DNA of 64,000 nt. Source: Paenibacillus beijingensis (GTDB lineage: Bacteria > Bacillota > Bacilli > Paenibacillales > Paenibacillaceae). The DNA is taken from the NCBI RefSeq assembly GCF_000961095.1, contig NZ_CP011058.1, positions 3,499,501 to 3,563,500 on the forward strand, given 5' to 3'. The position numbers and the translations under genes were made by a program. Of the stretch, positions 25,234 through 33,649 are shown one piece after another; within the stretch, counting starts at the first letter, position 1; each line of letters opens with the position of its first letter. A model generated the notes under the pieces. That model was not told the origin of the DNA. It was given only the letters and a program-made list of their open reading frames with translations, and did not search any database.

Positions 25234-25262
25234 TTGAACTTTATGCCAAAAATTTGTATCAT
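25234..25262 (+). promoter_or_regulatory. Promoter of the NDH-2 leader
   Basis: TTGAAC (25234-25239), 17-bp spacer, TATCAT (25257-25262). Transcription from about 25269 would give a leader of roughly 200 nt before the NADH dehydrogenase gene. The surrounding 25145-25474 stretch has no gene. Confidence 0.55.
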
Positions 25263-25356
25263 TTCAGAAGTACTGGGGGATTCTCTCGATTCTGACCGGT
25301 GCGACCTGTTTGCAGGGCCTTTATTTTTTATTTCTAAAAATTTGTTTTCTAGCAGG

Positions 25357-25386
25357 GTTTGTGTAATTTTTCACAAACTTTTTTGT
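25357..25386 (+). terminator. Terminator or attenuator in the NDH-2 leader
   Basis: GTTTGTG (25357-25363) pairs with CACAAAC (25372-25378), followed by eight T. It lies between the promoter at 25234 and the NDH-2 start at 25475, so it either ends a short RNA of about 115 nt or works as an attenuator. Confidence 0.6.
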
Positions 25387-25474
25387 TCATTCGGACGTCT
25401 TTCGGAAGGATGAAATCATACACAAAACCGGCAATAACGATACTTAAATAGAGACGGAATGGATGGGATTTTTT

Positions 25475-26668
25475 ATGAGCAATATACCGAAAATCGTTAT
25501 ATTGGGGGCGGGCTACGGAGGCGTGCTGACGGCGCTGAAGCTTCAGAAGCAGCTGAACTACAATGAAGCGGACGTAACGCTTGTCAACAAGCATGATTAC
25601 CATTATATTACAACGCACCTTCATATGCCCGCAGCCGGTACCGACAACCCGGAAAATGCCCGCGTAAATATTTCCAAATTGATCGATGAGTTCAAAATCG
25701 ATTTTGTCAAATCGACCGTGGTGCAGATCCGCGTTCAGGATAAAAAGGTCATTCTCGAAGACGGAACGTTATCGTACGACTATCTGGTCATCAGTCTGGG
25801 CGGGGAGCCGGAAACGTTCGGCATTCCCGGATTGGCTGAGCATGCGATGAATATTCGCAGCATCAACTCCGTCCGTCTCATCCGCGAGCATATCGAGTAT
25901 CAGTTCGCCCGCTTTAAACGCGAGCCGCACCGCATTGATTATTTGACGTTTGTGGTGGGTGGAGCGGGCTTCACCGGCATCGAATTTATCGGGGAGCTGT
26001 CCGACCGCATCCCGGAGCTGTGCAAGGAATTTGACGTTGACCGCTCGCTGGTGAAAATTTATAACATCGAAGCCGCGCCGACCGCGCTGCCGGGCTTCGA
26101 TCCCGAGCTTGTCCAATACGCGATGGATGTGCTGACGAAAAAAGGCGTTATTTTCAAAATCGGCACGGCGATCAAAGAGTGCACGCAGAGCGGCGTCATC
26201 GTCGGAGACGGCGAGGAAATCCGCTCCAAGACGGTCATCTGGACCGGCGGCATCCGCGGCAGCCGCCTCATCGAGGAAGCCGGTTTTGAAACGATGCGCG
26301 GCCGTGTTAAGATTGACGACTTCTTGCGCGCCCCGAGCCACGAGCAAGTCTATATTATCGGCGACAGCTCGCTGATGATGAACGAGGAAGGACGCCCGTA
26401 TCCGCCGACGGCGCAAATCGCGATGCAGCAGGGCGTGACGTGCGCGCACAACCTGGTTGCTTCCATCCGCAACCAGCCGCTGAAGACGTTTCAATTCAGC
26501 AACAAAGGAACGGTCGCCTCGCTCGGCAAGGGCGAAGCGATCGGCATCGCGTTCGGCAAGAAGTATAAAGGACGCAAGGCGGCTTGGCTGAAAAAGCTGA
26601 TCGACCTGCGCTACCTGTTCATTATCGGCGGCATTCCGCTCGTGCTGCGCAAAGGAAAGATTCTGTAA
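25475..26668 (+). CDS. Type II NADH dehydrogenase-like FAD oxidoreductase (YumB family)
   Basis: 397 residues. FAD motif VILGAGYGGV at the N-terminus, NAD motif FVVGGAGFTGIEFIGEL in the middle, and the second FAD contact VYIIGDSS. The C-terminal amphipathic region (KAAWLKKLIDLRYLFIIGG) fits monotopic membrane attachment. It would pass electrons from NADH to menaquinone without pumping protons. ATG 25475 is preferred to 25463 on spacing from GGATGG. Order next to a yumC relic mirrors the yumB-yumC pair of Bacillus. The next small gene overlaps its stop by one base. Confidence 0.85.
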   Translation: MSNIPKIVILGAGYGGVLTALKLQKQLNYNEADVTLVNKHDYHYITTHLHMPAAGTDNPENARVNISKLIDEFKIDFVKSTVVQIRVQDKKVILEDGTLSYDYLVISLGGEPETFGIPGLAEHAMNIRSINSVRLIREHIEYQFARFKREPHRIDYLTFVVGGAGFTGIEFIGELSDRIPELCKEFDVDRSLVKIYNIEAAPTALPGFDPELVQYAMDVLTKKGVIFKIGTAIKECTQSGVIVGDGEEIRSKTVIWTGGIRGSRLIEEAGFETMRGRVKIDDFLRAPSHEQVYIIGDSSLMMNEEGRPYPPTAQIAMQQGVTCAHNLVASIRNQPLKTFQFSNKGTVASLGKGEAIGIAFGKKYKGRKAAWLKKLIDLRYLFIIGGIPLVLRKGKIL

Positions 26669-26928
26669 TGCGGCACTGCAGCGTGCAAGTGCGGGGGCTG
26701 CTGACGCGGGATGAGCTGGACCGCTACAACGCCTTGATGGAGGTCGGATCGTTTCTGGAATCCCAGAACCGTTACGATTTGGCGTATACGGTCCAGCAGG
26801 AGGTTGACCGATTGATTCAGCCGGCGATCGAACGGCTGAAGGACAAAGGCCGCGAGCGCGACCGGGCGACGCAGGAATATTTGGAATCGAAGCGGCTGCA
26901 ATTGGTTGAGGACGACGAGGAGGAGTGA
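26668..26928 (+). CDS. Small charged helical protein coupled to NDH-2
   Basis: 86 residues, family unknown. Rich in Arg, Glu and Gln, with two long predicted helices (ELDRYNALMEVGSFLESQ and VDRLIQPAIERLKDKGRERD) that could form a coiled coil, and an acidic end VEDDEEE. ATG 26668 shares its A with the TAA of the preceding gene and follows AAAGGAAAGA, so it is translationally coupled to the NADH dehydrogenase. A regulatory or assembly partner role is possible but unproven. Confidence 0.6.
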   Translation: MRHCSVQVRGLLTRDELDRYNALMEVGSFLESQNRYDLAYTVQQEVDRLIQPAIERLKDKGRERDRATQEYLESKRLQLVEDDEEE

Positions 26929-26941
26929 AAAAGGGGGCGCT

Positions 26942-27186
26942 GCGGCTGACTTGATCTTCCGATCGCTCGCGGGGAGAGAAATGCGGTGAAGAAAGGTCGC
27001 TGCGCGGCTGACTTGTCTTACGGTCGCTGTCCTGGGGAGAAAGTGCGGTGAATTAAGGCCGCTGCGCGGCTGACTTGATCTTCCGATCGCTGTTGTAGTC
27101 GGATCCTTTGATTATATAACCCTTAGCAGGGTTACGATCCTCCTACAAAGGCGAACGCTGGCACTTCTCCAGATCAAGTCAGCCGC
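26942..27186 (+). repeat. Palindromic intergenic element, copy 1, with two extra half-units
   Basis: GCGGCTGACTTG occurs at 26942, 27004 and 27066, a period of exactly 62 bp, each followed by a TTCCGATCGCT-like or TTACGGTCGCT motif. From the third, a complete element runs to CAAGTCAGCCGC (27175-27186). Inside, CCGATCGCTGTTGT and ACAAAGGCGAACGCTGGC sit on either side of a variable stem. Conserved ends match copy 2 (28502-28720) in inverse orientation. No gene lies in 26929-27371. Confidence 0.8.
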
Positions 27187-27311
27187 TCCGCTCTCCTTTT
27201 TCACGGTGAAGGAGCAGATGTGGCTGCGCGAGTGTTGCGCTTGCTGTCTGAACCGACCAAAGGTATAAGATTGTCTGAACAGCTGCGATGTCTAGAAAAG
27301 CCATGAAAAAA

Positions 27312-27345
27312 ACATCTTGCCCTCAGCGCGGCAAGATGTTTTTTT
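27312..27345. terminator. Bidirectional terminator at the hemQ 3' end
   Basis: ACATCTTGCC (27312-27321) and GGCAAGATGT (27330-27339) with A and T runs on the two sides, about 27 bp beyond the hemQ stop. Confidence 0.85.
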
Positions 27346-27371
27346 CATATGTTTGAGGTGACTTAAATCGG

Positions 27372-28118
27372 TTAGACCCGCAGCAATTCGGCGAATTTGC
27401 CTCCGTCCAGCAAATTGCCGACGTAAAACTCGCCGAATTCGCCGTAGCGGGCGCTCACTTCATCAAAGCGCATTTCATACACTAGCTTCTTGAACTGCAG
27501 CGCGTCGTCCGCAAACAGCGTCACGCCCCATTCCCAGTTGTCGAAGCCGACGGAGCCGGTAATGATCTGCTTGACTTTGCCGGCGTAGCTGCGGCCGATC
27601 ATGCCGTGGCTGCGCATCATCGCTTTCCGCTCGTCCATGCTGAGCATATACCAGTTGTCGTTGCCTTCGCGCCGTTTGTTCATCGGATAGAAACAAATAT
27701 GGTTCGCTTTCGGCATCGTCGGCTTCAGGCGGGCGACGATATCGGGATTATCCAGCGGGTCGCTGCCCGGCTTCGCCATATAGTTGCTCAGCTCCACGAC
27801 GCTGACGTAGGAGTGGGCCGGCTTCGTAAACGCCGCGAACGACGTTTTGTTGAAGGCCGTCTCTATCGCATTCAGATCCTCCAGCGTTTCGCGCAGGAAC
27901 ATCAGCACATAATCGGCTTTTTGGCCGACGATGGAATAGAAGGCCGTGCTGCCGTTTTTGTCCGCCTCTTCGCGGCTCCATACTTGAAGAAGCGATTGAA
28001 GCTCATCCAAAGCTTGTGCGCGCTCGGATTCGGCAGCCGCCTTCCAAGCCGCCCAATCGATGCTGCGGAAGTCGTGCAGCGCGTACCAGCCTTCCAATGT
28101 TTGTGCCGCTTCGCTCAT
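27372..28118 (-). CDS. hemQ: Coproheme decarboxylase / haem-dependent peroxidase HemQ (ChdC)
   Basis: 248 residues of the chlorite-dismutase-like family. The coproporphyrin-dependent haem pathway of Gram-positives ends with this enzyme, which decarboxylates coproheme III to haem b using peroxide. Seen: ICFYPMNKRR with the radical-forming Tyr, and RSHGMIGRSYAGKVKQ with the proximal His, then GFDNWEWGVTLF. Length and order are typical. It stands alone, with a strong terminator. Ribosome site AGGAGG precedes the ATG at 28118. Confidence 0.9.
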   Translation of the reverse strand: MSEAAQTLEGWYALHDFRSIDWAAWKAAAESERAQALDELQSLLQVWSREEADKNGSTAFYSIVGQKADYVLMFLRETLEDLNAIETAFNKTSFAAFTKPAHSYVSVVELSNYMAKPGSDPLDNPDIVARLKPTMPKANHICFYPMNKRREGNDNWYMLSMDERKAMMRSHGMIGRSYAGKVKQIITGSVGFDNWEWGVTLFADDALQFKKLVYEMRFDEVSARYGEFGEFYVGNLLDGGKFAELLRV

Positions 28119-28501
28119 TGAGATTCCTCCTTTATAATGGGGAAGGGTTCCCTCCCCTGATCTGCAATGTATATCATTGTAGCGTAACCGCTCCGATTAG
28201 AGCAAATGACGGATTTATGACCGCGTATGAGAGCGGGCGGGAATAAACAATGCGGAGAGGAAATCGGAAATTGACTTCGGCAGGACCTTCTACTACACTA
28301 AAAGCAAATGATAAAAACAGCGCGAGCAATGCGTCGTCATGCCTTACAACATCCAATGTTAAGCGCTTACAAACGAGGTTCGGAATCAGTTGGGAATAAA
28401 AGCCGGCTATCGGCAGCGTTATCCTTTTACCGGCTATAGGCGGCAAGCGGACCTATCCGCGCAGCAATCATCTGTTTCCCCACCGAAAAAGCTTCGCCTG
28501 A
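28119..28501. other. Gene-free stretch upstream of hemQ
   Basis: No convincing gene on either strand. It holds the hemQ promoter region and one perfect palindrome AAGCGCTT inside TGTTAAGCGCTTACA (28357-28371), which resembles a LacI/CcpA-type site but has no suitably placed gene. Confidence 0.3.
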
Positions 28502-28720
28502 GCGGGCGGGTTTGAATCTGGATAAGCAGCGAAGGGTGCGGTGAAACGAGCGGAGTGGCTGACTTGTGACTGGAGAAGCGTCAGCGTTCGCCTTTGTTCT
28601 CGGATTTCTACCGTTGATAAATTCGAATCAGAAATCTGAGAACAACAGCGATCGGAAGCACAAGTCAGCCGCGAAGCGGCCTTACTTCACCGCACTTTTC
28701 ATATTCTCAAACCCGCCCGC
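28502..28720 (+). repeat. Palindromic intergenic element, copy 2, about 220 bp
   Basis: Nested inverted arms: GCGGGCGGGTTTGA (28502) with CAAACCCGCCCGC (about 28708-28720); GTGCGGTGAA (28537) with TTCACCGCAC (28686); GGCTGACTTGTG (28557) with CACAAGTCAGCC (28659). The interior has CTGGAGAAGCG, CAGCGTTCGCCTTTGT and ACAACAGCGATCGGAAG flanking a variable stem (TTCTCGGATTTCT / AGAAATCTGAGAA). Same ends as copy 1, different core. Confidence 0.8.
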
Positions 28721-28768
28721 GCAGCGACTGCTTTTTCACCACTTCACGATTAAAGGAGGATGGCGGGC

Positions 28769-29056
28769 ATGCTTCAAGTTGCCGTGGCGGTTGTGCTGTT
28801 CTGTGTGATGATGTTCGGGATCGGCTTTATCTTAAATATGCTGATGAAGACGACCTGGTTTCCGATCTATCTGTTTCTGGTCGTCATCGTGCCTCTGGGC
28901 GTTTGGGCCACATGGGATCACAACAAATCCGCTCTTGCCAATTTTACATCCTTTACGATCGTAGATTTGCTGCCCGTCATCGGCGCGATTATCGGCGCTT
29001 ATATGAGCGGATGGGCGATTCGTGCGCTGCGGCGCGGCGGGTATAAAATGTTTTGA
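28769..29056 (+). CDS. yuiB: YuiB-family small membrane protein
   Basis: 95 residues, three predicted membrane helices (about 2-24, 29-45, 62-82) and a basic end RALRRGGYKMF, as in YuiB of Bacillus. Function unknown; in Bacillus yuiB neighbours yuiA and the yumB/ndh-like yutJ genes, and an NADH dehydrogenase gene is 2 kb away here. ATG 28769 is preferred because AAAGGAGG ends nine bases earlier; ATG 28760 abuts it. Confidence 0.75.
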   Translation: MLQVAVAVVLFCVMMFGIGFILNMLMKTTWFPIYLFLVVIVPLGVWATWDHNKSALANFTSFTIVDLLPVIGAIIGAYMSGWAIRALRRGGYKMF

Positions 29057-29088
29057 CATGGCGGGTGCCGGGGTCATGTCTTTTTTTT
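29055..29088 (+). terminator. Terminator of the yuiB-like gene
   Basis: GACATG (29055-29060) and CATGTC (29075-29080) with G/C pairs inside, followed by eight T. Confidence 0.7.
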
Positions 29089-29178
29089 GATCCCGCTTCC
29101 AATTTGTCGTTCCTTGTCATAACCGGTCCAACTTATGATAAACTAATAGAAAGATAGAAGAGGGATGGAGTAGGTAAC

Positions 29179-30720
29179 ATGAAAATCGGTAATCGGCTGC
29201 AGTTCACGGAGCATCATCGTTTCTACTTGTACCGGGACTTCTCGCTGAGTGCCCTTGACCATAAAATGCTTACGCTAATCTATCAGCCTATGATCGGCGC
29301 TTTTGCCGCCTCGCTCTACCAGCTTCTCTATTTCCAGGTGGCGGAAGGTTTTACCGGCTATTCGCCGCTGGAGCCGCAGCGGAAGCTGTTTCTCGGGCTG
29401 GGGCTGGAGATGAATGAGCGGGGCAGAGCTTTCTTGGCGGATCAGGCATCGGCGCTGGAAGCGGTCGGACTTCTGCAGACGTCTCGTCTCAGCGTTCCGG
29501 AAAACGACGACGTCGTCTATGAATATGAGCTGGCCGCTCCGCTGACGCCGGCGGAGTTTTTCCGGAATCAGCACCTGAGCATGCTGCTGCGGGACAAGGT
29601 CGGCAAATTTGCGGTCATTTCGCTGCGGGAGGCGTTCTTCGTCCGCGAGCCGGATGAGCTGGCCGGGGCAGAGCTGCAAAAGGAAAATATTTCCGTGCCC
29701 TTCTACGAGCTGTTCCGGCTTAATACGCAGGTGGTTGATTATGAGCTTGAGCAGGCGCTGACGGAGGTGGCTCCTTCCCGCCCGGCCGCTGCGCCTGCGG
29801 GACCGCTGCCGAGCGAGACGGCGGGCATTCCTTACGGGGAAATTCTGCTCCGTTTCCCGCGCCATTCCGGCAACCGCGCTTATGTGGAACGGCTGCGCGG
29901 CGACAAGGATGCGTTGGCACAGCTGAACTACGTCGCGTATAAGTACAGCCTGAACGCTGCCGATATTAGCCGGCTGCTGGACGAGGACGGCGTCTTCGGC
30001 TCCCGCGGGGAGCTGCTCATTGACGAGCTGCAGCTGAAGGCCGGGCAGCTGTACCGTCAGGACCGCAAACGGGAATCCGAACGGGAACGCCACCTTGCGC
30101 GGGCGGCTGCGATGAGCCACGAAGGCGGCGCCGCCGAGCCGCTTGAGGAATACGCTGTGGAAGCGAAGGATTATATGGAAGTGCCTCCGCGGCTCGCGGG
30201 GCGCTGCGATATTCACCAGTACAATATGCTGATGCGCAACGAGCCGCATACGAAGTTTTTGCAGCGGTTTTTTCCCGGGGCCGTACCGGAATGGATAGAG
30301 CGCACGTACGAACGGATCGATCTCAATTACCGTCTTCCCGCACCGGTTATTAATGTCCTGATCCATTATGTGCTCGGGATGAACGAATCGAAGCGGGTAA
30401 CGAAAACATTCATCGAAGCGGTTGTGTCCAACATGCTCGTTCAGCAGGTGGATACTTTCGAGAAGGCGGTGATGTACGTCCGCGAGCAGGTGCAGATGGA
30501 AAAGGAGAAGCAGCTCCGCAAGCAATCGCCGGCAGGCGGCGGCGCGGCCGGGGCGCGAGGCGCGAGAAGCGGGGGTGCCAGAGGCTCTGCCCGCGGCGGT
30601 CTGTCGCGCAAGCCGGTCATCCCGATCGTGCAGGAGAAGACGTCCTCCTCTGCGGCGATTACGCCGGAGGAGCTGGAAGAGATGCGCCGGCTGGCCCGCA
30701 AGCTGGACGGCAACAACTAG
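29179..30720 (+). CDS. dnaB: Replication initiation and membrane attachment protein DnaB
   Basis: 513 residues of the Gram-positive DnaB/DnaD-type helicase loader (not the helicase). N-terminal winged-helix region (YRDFSLSALDHKMLTLIYQPMIG), a long middle, and the DnaB_2 domain with ERTYERIDLNYRLPAPVINVLIHYVL. It acts with DnaD and DnaI to place the DnaC helicase at the origin and at PriA-marked forks. A Gly/Ala/Arg-rich linker (about 450-480, GAAGARGARSGGARG) near the C-terminus is likely disordered. dnaI follows 100 bp downstream, the usual order. Confidence 0.9.
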   Translation: MKIGNRLQFTEHHRFYLYRDFSLSALDHKMLTLIYQPMIGAFAASLYQLLYFQVAEGFTGYSPLEPQRKLFLGLGLEMNERGRAFLADQASALEAVGLLQTSRLSVPENDDVVYEYELAAPLTPAEFFRNQHLSMLLRDKVGKFAVISLREAFFVREPDELAGAELQKENISVPFYELFRLNTQVVDYELEQALTEVAPSRPAAAPAGPLPSETAGIPYGEILLRFPRHSGNRAYVERLRGDKDALAQLNYVAYKYSLNAADISRLLDEDGVFGSRGELLIDELQLKAGQLYRQDRKRESERERHLARAAAMSHEGGAAEPLEEYAVEAKDYMEVPPRLAGRCDIHQYNMLMRNEPHTKFLQRFFPGAVPEWIERTYERIDLNYRLPAPVINVLIHYVLGMNESKRVTKTFIEAVVSNMLVQQVDTFEKAVMYVREQVQMEKEKQLRKQSPAGGGAAGARGARSGGARGSARGGLSRKPVIPIVQEKTSSSAAITPEELEEMRRLARKLDGNN

Positions 30721-30824
30721 CGGCTATTCGAGCAAGCTGAGGGCTTGCGCTATTATATTTAAGCCATGGACGGCGGCGTATGGAAGGAGGCCGCCGTCCT
30801 TTGCGTCAGAGGGGAGAGACGCCG

Positions 30825-31781
30825 GTGGAATCGCTTGGCGAATTGCTGAAGATGTGGCCCCGGGGCGGCGAAATGACGGTGCGCGCAGAGCAGAAGGCGG
30901 CACAGCTGCTGGAGGAACCGCTCGTTATCCGGCTGAGGCAGAAATATCCGGAGCTGGACGAATCGATGATCCGGCTGAACCTGAACGTGGTCTACCAATA
31001 TGTGAAGGAGCACCGGAACTGCGCCGATTGCCCGGGGCTGGACCGGTGTCCGAACGATTATGAGGGACACTATACGATGCTTTCCTGCAGCGGGGAGTCC
31101 GGAAGCGCGCAGCTGATCGACCGCAAGGCGGAGTGCCGCAAATTTATCGCGCGCCGCAATGAAGAGCAGATCCGCAGACGGATCCGCAGTTTCTATGTAA
31201 GCGAGAAGACGCTGCAGCGGGCTTATTCCGCCGACGAGATTTTGACCAAGGACTTGGAGCGGGCGCCGGCGGTGATGAAGGTGCTGCGGTACATCGAACG
31301 GACGAAGGAGCAGGGGTTGCAGGCCGACGGGCTCTATTTGGCCGGACGGTTCGGCACCGGCAAAACGTTTTTGATGGGCTATTTGCTCGGAGAACTGGCC
31401 AAATCCGGCTATTCCGGCGTCATCGTATATATGCCGGATTTTGTGGAGGATTTGAAATCGATGCTGGGAGAGCCGGGCAAGCTGAAGGAAACGGTGGACT
31501 TGATGAAAGAGGCCGACCTGCTCGTCTTCGACGACATCGGGGCGGAAAATTTAAATCCGTGGGTGCGCGACCATGTGATGGGTTCGATTTTGAATTACCG
31601 GATGGAGCGCAAGCCGACTTTTTACACGTCCAACCATGAACTGGATGATCTCGAACGCCATTTCAGCTTTACGAGCAAGGATGGGGAAGAATTCCACAAG
31701 GGCCAGCGGCTGATGGACCGGATCCGTCCGTTCGTGGAAGTGGTCATGGTAACCGGAGAGAACAAACGCGGCCGCAGTTAG
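30825..31781 (+). CDS. dnaI: Primosomal helicase loader DnaI
   Basis: 318 residues. The N-terminal zinc-binding helicase-interaction domain has CADCPGLDRCPN and a later Cys (KAECRKF). The AAA+ domain shows Walker A GRFGTGKT, Walker B LLVFDDIGAE, sensor TSNHELDDLERHF and Arg-rich end. Loads the replicative helicase onto DNA with DnaB/DnaD. GTG 30825 is chosen because GAGGGGAGAGA lies before it; an ATG at 30780 has no ribosome site. Length is close to the 311 residues of Bacillus DnaI. Confidence 0.9.
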   Translation: MESLGELLKMWPRGGEMTVRAEQKAAQLLEEPLVIRLRQKYPELDESMIRLNLNVVYQYVKEHRNCADCPGLDRCPNDYEGHYTMLSCSGESGSAQLIDRKAECRKFIARRNEEQIRRRIRSFYVSEKTLQRAYSADEILTKDLERAPAVMKVLRYIERTKEQGLQADGLYLAGRFGTGKTFLMGYLLGELAKSGYSGVIVYMPDFVEDLKSMLGEPGKLKETVDLMKEADLLVFDDIGAENLNPWVRDHVMGSILNYRMERKPTFYTSNHELDDLERHFSFTSKDGEEFHKGQRLMDRIRPFVEVVMVTGENKRGRS

Positions 31782-31796
31782 CGCCGTCTTTATGCA

Positions 31797-31826
31797 AGAG
31801 GATCTGTATGTTCAGATCCTCTTTTT
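31797..31826 (+). terminator. Terminator of the dnaB-dnaI operon
   Basis: AGAGGATCTG (31797-31806) and CAGATCCTCT (31813-31822) followed by TTTTT. Confidence 0.9.
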
Positions 31827-31969
31827 CCAGTACCTTATATTGAAAGTTTCAAAAGTGCACGTTCATATTTCCTCAGTTCATTCCTCTGCTCATGTTACCT
31901 TATTACTAAATTCACGGAGGAACACTCCAAGAGCAGTATAGCGCAAAGAATTATTTTTATTTGATTAAC

Positions 31970-32554
31970 CTAATCTGCATGTATTACGATTTCAACCGAT
32001 GAATTGTCTTTAGCTGTAAAAACAAAATCAAGTCCTGAAATGTCGTCAGGTAAAGGTGGAGTCACAACAAAGTTAAAAGATGAATGTCCGGTGGAACCAC
32101 TTCCTCTATCCATCCGACAATGATACTGAGCGCCTATATCTAGTTTTAAAAAATGGTGTTGAGGCCGTTCACCAGGTCCATCGCTAGTAGGGTCCCAATC
32201 TATAGACAAATTTACAACACTCGCATTCGTATATTGCCGTATAGAGGTTACGGAATATATATATTGCTCCCGTTCGATTGCTTTTAGGACCTGTACATGC
32301 TTTCTGAACCCTGTTGGTTCCACAACAGGTCGGAACTGTTCTTCATTTTCCAATACTCCAAAAACGGCATATAAAAAATCGTCGAGCAGGTCATACGCTC
32401 TTGCCCACTTAGAGATATATTCAAGAGGTGGAAAACCGGGGTTTTTATTTGTAGCAACCCGGCGTTGGTTTAACAAGGCACAAATTTGCTCGTCAATTTG
32501 TGATGCTCGTTCATCATAATGTTCGTTTGGACGTTTAAATGGCAAACGTTTCAT
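31970..32554 (-). CDS. Hypothetical cytosolic protein
   Basis: 194 residues, no family I can name. Features: N-terminal helical part (ERASQIDEQICALLNQRR, FPPLEYISKWARAYDLLDDFLYAVFG), then YIYSVTSIRQYTNASVVNLSIDWDPTS and a beta-rich C-terminus. I associate this type with conserved hypothetical proteins of Bacillus and Paenibacillus. No signal peptide. ATG at 32554 follows GAGGAGGGA; the frame extends upstream without a second site. AT-rich codon use unlike the neighbouring dnaI. The short convergent gap carries the dnaI terminator. Confidence 0.6.
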   Translation of the reverse strand: MKRLPFKRPNEHYDERASQIDEQICALLNQRRVATNKNPGFPPLEYISKWARAYDLLDDFLYAVFGVLENEEQFRPVVEPTGFRKHVQVLKAIEREQYIYSVTSIRQYTNASVVNLSIDWDPTSDGPGERPQHHFLKLDIGAQYHCRMDRGSGSTGHSSFNFVVTPPLPDDISGLDFVFTAKDNSSVEIVIHAD

Positions 32555-32695
32555 GCTAATCCCTCCTCGCTTCAAGTTGTGATCATTCAACTAATTTAAA
32601 ATGGTTTAGGAACATTTTACCATTTTATTTTTCGTTCCTGGTTGTTCGATGAAAAAAGGATCCTTGACATTTATGTTGAAAATTAGCAGTGTCGA

Positions 32696-33643
32696 TTGAT
32701 TTCGCTCATCAGGCCCGTTAATTATGTTCATTTGGAGGAGATCCGTCTGGTTTATGTAAATCCGTCCCAATATCCCGTTCCAGAGCTGCAGCCTTACGCG
32801 ACCCGCAATGGGAGCGAGCTTTATTATCGGTATTACCCCAGTGCGGCTGAAACGGCACCCGTGATTATTCTTCTTCATGGAATATCCGAAGACAGCAAAT
32901 ATTTATACCCTTACGCGCAAAAAGTTTCATCGACTGGACTCGCCCACGTTTATACGCCTGATCTTCGAGGCTACGGTCCGAGAGCCGCACGCCTTGGCGA
33001 CGTCGATTATATCGGCCAGTTAGAGGATGATCTCGCGGATCTAATCCCGCACATTAAAGCCGAGCTCTCTCATGTCAAACAAATCGTGATGGCCGGTCAC
33101 TCAGCCGGGGGCGGCACCGCGATCCGCTTCGCCGGGAGCCGGTATGCCGACCTCGTCGACTCGTATTTGCTGCTTGCGCCGCACCTGGGTCCGGGCAACC
33201 CGACGGAGCGCCCGGCAAACGGCCACCGCAAGCTCCATATGGGAAGGGTGATCATCCTCAGCCTGCTCGATTCGCTCGGCATCAAGGGCTGGCACGGACT
33301 CACGGCCATGGAGCTGTACAAGCGTCCGGAGGAGCTGCACGATGGAATGGCTGCAAAGCTCAGCTTTCGGCTTCTGCTGTCACGCTCGCCGATGAAGTAC
33401 AGACGCAGCCTGATGAAGCTGACGAAGCCGACTCTTGTGCTGGTCGGGGCTGAAGACGAAGTCTTTTATGCTGATCGCTATGAGCCGCTGCTTGGGAAGT
33501 ATACGAAAGCGCAGCTTCACATCGTTCCCGGTTCGAATCATGACGGTCTGCTCGACAATCCGATCGCTTATGCGCATACCGCCAATTGGCTGCAATCAAA
33601 CTTGCTGGGACAATCCGCATTTTCACAAATCGCCAATCCGTAA
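32696..33643 (+). CDS. Alpha/beta hydrolase (monoacylglycerol-lipase-like)
   Basis: Up to 315 residues. Oxyanion-hole motif ILLHGISED, nucleophile elbow GHSAGGG, acid in LVGAEDEVF and His in GSNHDGLL form a complete triad in the Hydrolase_4 layout. Cytosolic, lipid esterase-like; substrate unknown. The start is uncertain: TTG 32696 lacks a ribosome site, while GGAGGAG (32734-32740) is followed by no ATG, GTG or TTG in frame but by a CTG at 32747, just before the conserved VYVNPSQYPVPELQPY. A TTGACA lies at 32663. Confidence 0.75.
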   Translation: MISLIRPVNYVHLEEIRLVYVNPSQYPVPELQPYATRNGSELYYRYYPSAAETAPVIILLHGISEDSKYLYPYAQKVSSTGLAHVYTPDLRGYGPRAARLGDVDYIGQLEDDLADLIPHIKAELSHVKQIVMAGHSAGGGTAIRFAGSRYADLVDSYLLLAPHLGPGNPTERPANGHRKLHMGRVIILSLLDSLGIKGWHGLTAMELYKRPEELHDGMAAKLSFRLLLSRSPMKYRRSLMKLTKPTLVLVGAEDEVFYADRYEPLLGKYTKAQLHIVPGSNHDGLLDNPIAYAHTANWLQSNLLGQSAFSQIANP

Positions 33644-33649
33644 TTCGCG

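Noticed and set aside
28357..28371. CcpA/LacI operator TGTTAAGCGCTTACA
   Set aside because: Good palindrome, but no gene start lies within a sensible distance on either strand.
29275..30525. Long minus-strand reading frame opposite dnaB
   Set aside because: Arg/His/Gln-rich, no ribosome site, no recognisable domain, and fully opposite a certain gene; a GC-driven antisense frame. The same applies opposite cysT-cysW, uvrC and sdhA.
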